DNA from: Pseudomonas brassicacearum
Lineage (GTDB): Bacteria > Pseudomonadota > Gammaproteobacteria > Pseudomonadales > Pseudomonadaceae
Assembly (NCBI RefSeq): GCF_009601685.2
Contig: NZ_CP045701.2
Span: forward strand, 3,348,001 to 3,412,000
Direction: 5' to 3'
Length of the DNA stretch: 64,000 bases
Part shown: positions 60,543 to 64,000 of the stretch, in pieces
How positions within the stretch are numbered: position 1 is the stretch's first letter
Layout: every line of letters begins with the position of its first letter
The notes under the pieces: model-generated
What the model was told of the DNA's origin: nothing
The model's input: only the letters and a program-made list of their open reading frames with translations
The model's database searches: none
Program-made: the position numbers and the translations under genes

Positions 60543-62318
60543 ATGAATAATCCCCACTGCCAGTTGCCGGATCACAGGATCGCCACCGAGCACTTCCGTC
60601 CACGGGGTGACAGCACCGAGCTGACCGACAGCAGTTCGCCCACGCCGGCAGAGCTCACCGCATGCCTGTTTTTCTCCCCCGATGACGGCCGAATCTGGCT
60701 CAACGACCAGCGCATGTTGCTGCTGCACAGTTCATCCTTCGGTGCGTTGCGCCGGGAAATCATCGAACGCCAGGGCCTGGAACAGGCCCGTGGCATGCTC
60801 ACTCGCACCGGCTATTGCTCTGGCGCCCGGGACGCCCGGCTGATTCGCGAACGCTGGCCCCACGCCGATGCCGCGGCGGTGTTTCGCGCCGGCACGCATT
60901 TGCACACCCTTGAAGGCATGACCAAGGTCGAGCCACTGCATTTCAAGTTCGATGCCGACTCGGGGTTCTATGAGGGGGAGTTTCTCTGGCATCACTCCTG
61001 CGAGGCCGACGAGCATGTCGCCGCCTATGGCACCGGGCAGGACCCGGTGTGCTGGACCGAACTGGGCTATGCCATCGGTTTCGTCAGCGGGCTGTTCGGG
61101 CAACTGGTGATCTTCCGCGAAGTGGAATGCCGAGGCATGGGGCACGAACGCTGCCGAGTCGTCGGCAAGACCGCCGAACAATGGGGTGATGTCGAGCAGG
61201 ACCTCAATTACCTCAACGCCTCACCGCCGACGGTCGTCGCGCGCACCGACAGTCAGTCGGACATTGTTGCCGGAGCCGCCCCGCTGCCGGACAGCGAACA
61301 GCCGCTGATCGGTGCCAGCGCCGCCTTCAACGCCGCGACCCAGGCCTTGCAACGGGTGGCCTTGACCCCCGCCACCGTGCTGGTCAGCGGCGAATCCGGC
61401 GTCGGCAAGGAGATGTTCGCCCGCCAGTTGCACCAATTGAGTCGCCGACGCGAGGGGCCGTTCATCGCTCTCAACTGCGCGGCCATCCCCGACAACCTGA
61501 TCGAGGCCGAACTGTTTGGCGTCGAACGCGGTGCCTATACCGGGGCCACCCATTCACGCCCCGGTCGTTTCGAGCGGGCCCATGGCGGCACGTTGTTTCT
61601 GGATGAGATCACGTGCCTGAGCCTGGCCGGGCAAAGCAAGTTGCTGCGCGCCTTGCAGGAGCGGGAAATCGAGCGGGTCGGTGGTGGCCACGGCATCAAG
61701 GTCGATGTGCGGGTCGTGGCGGCCACCAACATCGACCTGCGCAAGGCCGTGGCGGACGGCGCATTCCGTGAAGACCTGTTCTACCGCCTCAACGTCTACC
61801 CCATCGCCCTGCCGCCCTTGCGCGAGCGTCGTGATGACATCCCGTTGCTGATCAATGCCTTCCTCAAGCGCTTTTGCCAGGAATACGGCCGCACCCCCAT
61901 GGGCCTGACCATGCGCGCCTTGAAGGTGCTGTTGCGCTATGACTTTCCGGGCAACGTGCGGGAATTGCAGAACCTTATCGAACGCGGCCTGATCGCCAGC
62001 GAAGAAGGCCAGGCGATTGACCTGGTCCACCTGTTTCGCAATGAGCAACTGCCGGTGGATGCGTACTCCGTCGACCTGCACGGCGGTCTCTCGCCGATGG
62101 GCCTGGCCGCCAACGACGCCGCGCAAAAGCCGGCGCTGCTCCAGTCCCTCAGCCAACTGGACTCGGACTTCTCCATTGACGGCCTGGAGTCACGGCTGAT
62201 CAACGAAGCCCTGCAACTGAGCAGCGGCAACCTGGCAGCGGCCGCACGCTCATTAGGACTGAGCCGGGCACAGTTCGCGTATCGGTTGAAGAAGCATCAA
62301 CGGGGTGTCCCGGACTAA
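60543..62318 (+). CDS. Sigma-54-dependent activator of the XylR/DmpR family (V4R sensor)
   Basis: A 591-residue regulator: XylR N-terminal effector domain (about 38-140) with V4R subdomain (about 145-210, ending [19 protein letters not shown]), an AAA+ domain with Walker A GESGVGKE (about 282), the sigma-54 contact loop as GAYTGA (about 330; the usual form is GAFTGA), Walker [10 protein letters not shown], and a Fis-type helix-turn-helix ([22 protein letters not shown]) at the end. The effector domain binds an aromatic compound directly in XylR/DmpR. It is divergent from the dehydrogenase/RND operon, which has a matching -24/-12 promoter. Confidence 0.95.
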   Translation: MNNPHCQLPDHRIATEHFRPRGDSTELTDSSSPTPAELTACLFFSPDDGRIWLNDQRMLLLHSSSFGALRREIIERQGLEQARGMLTRTGYCSGARDARLIRERWPHADAAAVFRAGTHLHTLEGMTKVEPLHFKFDADSGFYEGEFLWHHSCEADEHVAAYGTGQDPVCWTELGYAIGFVSGLFGQLVIFREVECRGMGHERCRVVGKTAEQWGDVEQDLNYLNASPPTVVARTDSQSDIVAGAAPLPDSEQPLIGASAAFNAATQALQRVALTPATVLVSGESGVGKEMFARQLHQLSRRREGPFIALNCAAIPDNLIEAELFGVERGAYTGATHSRPGRFERAHGGTLFLDEITCLSLAGQSKLLRALQEREIERVGGGHGIKVDVRVVAATNIDLRKAVADGAFREDLFYRLNVYPIALPPLRERRDDIPLLINAFLKRFCQEYGRTPMGLTMRALKVLLRYDFPGNVRELQNLIERGLIASEEGQAIDLVHLFRNEQLPVDAYSVDLHGGLSPMGLAANDAAQKPALLQSLSQLDSDFSIDGLESRLINEALQLSSGNLAAAARSLGLSRAQFAYRLKKHQRGVPD

Positions 62319-62369
62319 CCCCCGAATCTGGGGGAATACTGCAAAATCTGTATCCACCATAAATCCCCT

Positions 62370-62454
62370 GTGGGAGCGAGCTTGCTCGCGATGGCGGTGG
62401 GTCAGCTGGCATTGATGTCGGTTGGGCTGACGTCATCGCGAGCAAGCTCGCACA
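62370..62454. repeat. REP-like palindrome pair
   Basis: TGTGGGAGCGAGCTTGCTCG (62370 on) and the inverse ending AGCAAGCTCGCACA (62454). The second arm lacks the usual CCC, so it is partly decayed. Lies between convergent activator and mtlR genes. Confidence 0.85.
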
Positions 62455-62483
62455 TTGGTTTCTGGGTGACTGCAAGGTCTGTG

Positions 62484-63386
62484 TCAAGCTGGGGGAAAAG
62501 CACCCCGCCGGTACTCGCTGGGGGTCTGGTTCATCTCTATCCGAAAATGCCGGTTGAAGTTGGACAAGTTGTTGTAGCCCACTTCAAAACAGATATCGGT
62601 CACCGGCATTTCGCTCTGCAACAGCAAGCGACAGGCACGCTGGACCCGCAGCTTGCGCATCAGGTCAATGAAGCCGTGTCCGGTGATGCGCTTGAAGAAC
62701 CGCGAAAAGCCCGGCTCGCTCATGTCCAATTGGCGGGCGATCACCGACAGGCGCAGGTCGCCGGTGAGTTCGGCTTGCAGGTACTCGAAGGCTTTATGGA
62801 TGCGCTCGGAACTGCGCGCATCGAGCGCCGGCGCGTAGCAAGGGCTCGCCAGGCTCAAGGCCTCGTCGTCAGGGGCTTGGTTGAGGGTGTGAAGCAGTTC
62901 CAGGAACAGCGCCAATCGCACCAGCCCCTGGGCCGGGCCGATGGCCTCCAGCAGGTGCGCGGCCTGCCGCGCGGTGTTGCCGTCGAAGGCCAGGCCACGG
63001 CGGGCACGCTCGAACAGGCCCTGCAGATCCCCCAGTTCGGGCAGGGTTCGGCGCAAGGTCAGCAGCGTGGCGCCATCGAATTGCAAGACCACGTCGCGCC
63101 CGGGCAGGTGCTCGCCCGCTGCCAGGTCGCCCATCCAGTCGTGGGGCAAGTCGGGGCCAATCATCGCCACATGGCCAGGGCCAAACGGGCCGATGTAGTC
63201 GCCCGCCAGCAGTTTGCCGCTGCCCTGGCGGATCAGGTGGATTTCAAATTCAGGGTGATGGTTCCAGCGCGCCATCGGGTACGGGTAGTCATGCTCGTAC
63301 CAGCGAAAACTGTGTTCGGGCTCAGGCAGGATGACTTCCAGTTCGGCGGGTCGCTGCTCGAACAGGGGCGTTCGGTGATCAGGCAT
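62484..63386 (-). CDS. mtlR: MtlR, AraC-family activator of the mannitol/polyol operon
   Basis: A 300-residue regulator: N-terminal cupin (WNHHPEFEIHLIRQGSGKLLAGDYIGPFGPGHVAMIGPDLPHDW) and C-terminal helix-turn-helix (LSVIARQLDMSEPGFSRFFKRITG and VTDICFEVGYNNLSNFNRHFR). Size and position beside a polyol ABC binding-protein gene match MtlR of P. fluorescens, which activates mtlE and following genes with mannitol, sorbitol or arabitol. A 14-bp inverted repeat lies in the region between mtlR and mtlE. Confidence 0.9.
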   Translation of the reverse strand: MPDHRTPLFEQRPAELEVILPEPEHSFRWYEHDYPYPMARWNHHPEFEIHLIRQGSGKLLAGDYIGPFGPGHVAMIGPDLPHDWMGDLAAGEHLPGRDVVLQFDGATLLTLRRTLPELGDLQGLFERARRGLAFDGNTARQAAHLLEAIGPAQGLVRLALFLELLHTLNQAPDDEALSLASPCYAPALDARSSERIHKAFEYLQAELTGDLRLSVIARQLDMSEPGFSRFFKRITGHGFIDLMRKLRVQRACRLLLQSEMPVTDICFEVGYNNLSNFNRHFRIEMNQTPSEYRRGAFPPA

Positions 63387-63466
63387 GTCGCGCCTCTTTT
63401 ATCGTTATAGCGGGCACCTTACGCCGAGTGCGTAGCGCTTCGCCAGCCTCGGCCTGACCGCTCACT

Positions 63467-63517
63467 GATACTTTTTTAACCCAGGCCTGCCGCACTCAAG
63501 GGCGTTAAAAAAGTATC
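63467..63517. promoter_or_regulatory. 14-bp inverted repeat between mtlR and mtlE
   Basis: GATACTTTTTTAAC (63467-63480) and its perfect inverse GTTAAAAAAGTATC (63504-63517), 23 bp apart, with a G+C-rich centre. It may form a transcript hairpin or provide paired half-sites for the regulator on both divergent promoters. Confidence 0.55.
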
Positions 63518-63616
63518 GGCACACGATCCTCCCTGCGTTTGTCGGCCTCCACGGGCGCTGCTGTAATCGGCTTGCCATTGGCGATGGACAGCTCTGCCCG
63601 ACGCCACGCCCCCCAC

Positions 63617-63624
63617 AACAATAA
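63617..63624 (+). promoter_or_regulatory. Crc/Hfq-type catabolite motif before mtlE (AACAATAA)
   Basis: AACAATAATAATTC holds AACAATAA and AATAATAA, 36-43 bp before the mtlE start codon. Sugar-alcohol uptake genes are known Crc targets in Pseudomonas. Confidence 0.55.
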
Positions 63625-63659
63625 TAATTCTGCGCCCAGGCGCAGCTCTGGAGAAGCTC

Positions 63660-64000
63660 ATGAAAACGGTGCCCAAGGCGCTTGTCATGTTCGCGGGATT
63701 GTCTTTTGCCCTGGCCGCACAGGCCGCCGAGACCCTCACCATCGCCACGGTGAACAACGCCGACATGATCCGCATGCAAAAACTCTCGAGAACCTTCGAG
63801 AGCGAGCACCCGGACATCAAGTTGAACTGGGTGGTACTCGAAGAAAATGTCCTGCGCCAGCGCCTGACCACCGACATCGCAACCCAGGGCGGGCAGTTCG
63901 ACGTGCTGACCATCGGCACCTACGAAACCCCGCTGTGGGGAGCCAAGCACTGGCTCGAACCGATGACCGACCTGCCCGCCGGGTATGACCTGGAGGACAT
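63660..64000 (+). CDS. mtlE: MtlE-like polyol ABC transporter substrate-binding protein (truncated by window end)
   Basis: The first 113 residues of an exported binding protein: signal peptide ending AQA-AE (about residue 22), then ETLTIATVNNADMIRMQKLSRTFE, DIKLNWVVLEENVLRQRLTTDIATQGGQFDVLTIGTYETPLWGAKHWL, the pattern of mannitol/sorbitol-binding proteins. GGAG precedes ATG 63660. Permease and ATPase genes should follow outside the window. Confidence 0.9.
   Translation, partial: MKTVPKALVMFAGLSFALAAQAAETLTIATVNNADMIRMQKLSRTFESEHPDIKLNWVVLEENVLRQRLTTDIATQGGQFDVLTIGTYETPLWGAKHWLEPMTDLPAGYDLED

Overview
The window reads as chromosome of a fluorescens-group Pseudomonas. The grounds are high G+C codon use, Pseudomonas-type REP palindromes between genes, AANAANAA (Crc/Hfq-type) motifs upstream of many catabolic genes, and recognisable Pseudomonas families (PheC, FeaR, CalA, MtlR/MtlE, Acinetobacter-type C1/C2 hydroxylase). 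No rRNA, tRNA, integrase, transposase or CRISPR array was seen.

Layout. 1-3.6 kb: end of a polyamine-type ABC importer operon joined to a flavin reductase and a luciferase-like monooxygenase. 3.8-8.1 kb: a TonB-dependent receptor with a Fur-like site and a two-subunit sodium:solute symporter. 8.4-14.9 kb: a chemoreceptor, cstA-ybdD, and a divergent Cache-type histidine kinase/NarL-type regulator pair. 15.1-19.9 kb: a secreted beta-prism (VMO-I-like) protein, PheC, a cNMP/CBS/nucleotidyltransferase protein and an overlapping DnaQ-like exonuclease. 20-24.8 kb: a BCCT carrier and a TRAP transporter. 25.4 kb: a small exported protein made of 13-residue repeats.

25.9-51.1 kb is one catabolic region for aromatic amines and 4-hydroxyphenylacetate. 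It holds hpaR, hpaA, hpaG1G2EDFXHI, a second hpaR, the two-component 4-hydroxyphenylacetate 3-hydroxylase (reductase C1, oxygenase C2), a PuuB/DadA-like amine oxidase, a cupin, a LuxR-type regulator, MoaF, two SDR dehydrogenases, FeaR, an APC permease, an outer-membrane barrel, a PAS chemoreceptor and an aryl-acetaldehyde dehydrogenase. The inferred flow is amine uptake, oxidation to aryl-acetaldehyde, then the aryl-acetate, hydroxylation to homoprotocatechuate, and meta-cleavage to pyruvate and succinic semialdehyde. It resembles the tyramine/dopamine (3,4-dihydroxyphenylacetate) catabolon known from P. putida U.

51.2-62.3 kb is the most unusual part. A XylR/DmpR-like sigma-54 activator diverges from an apparent six-gene operon: benzaldehyde-type dehydrogenase, CalA-like alcohol dehydrogenase, DUF1302 outer-membrane protein, DUF1329 exported protein, YCF48-like propeller and an RND/MMPL-type permease. 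A -24/-12 promoter is visible upstream. The four envelope genes look like an uncharacterised trans-envelope system dedicated to an aromatic alcohol or a derived hydrophobic compound. 62.5-64 kb starts the mannitol region: mtlR and a truncated mtlE.

Two families of intergenic palindromes recur (REP-like, and a longer element of about 93-116 bp). The hpa core lies between two direct copies of [long palindrome + hpaR] about 9.15 kb apart.
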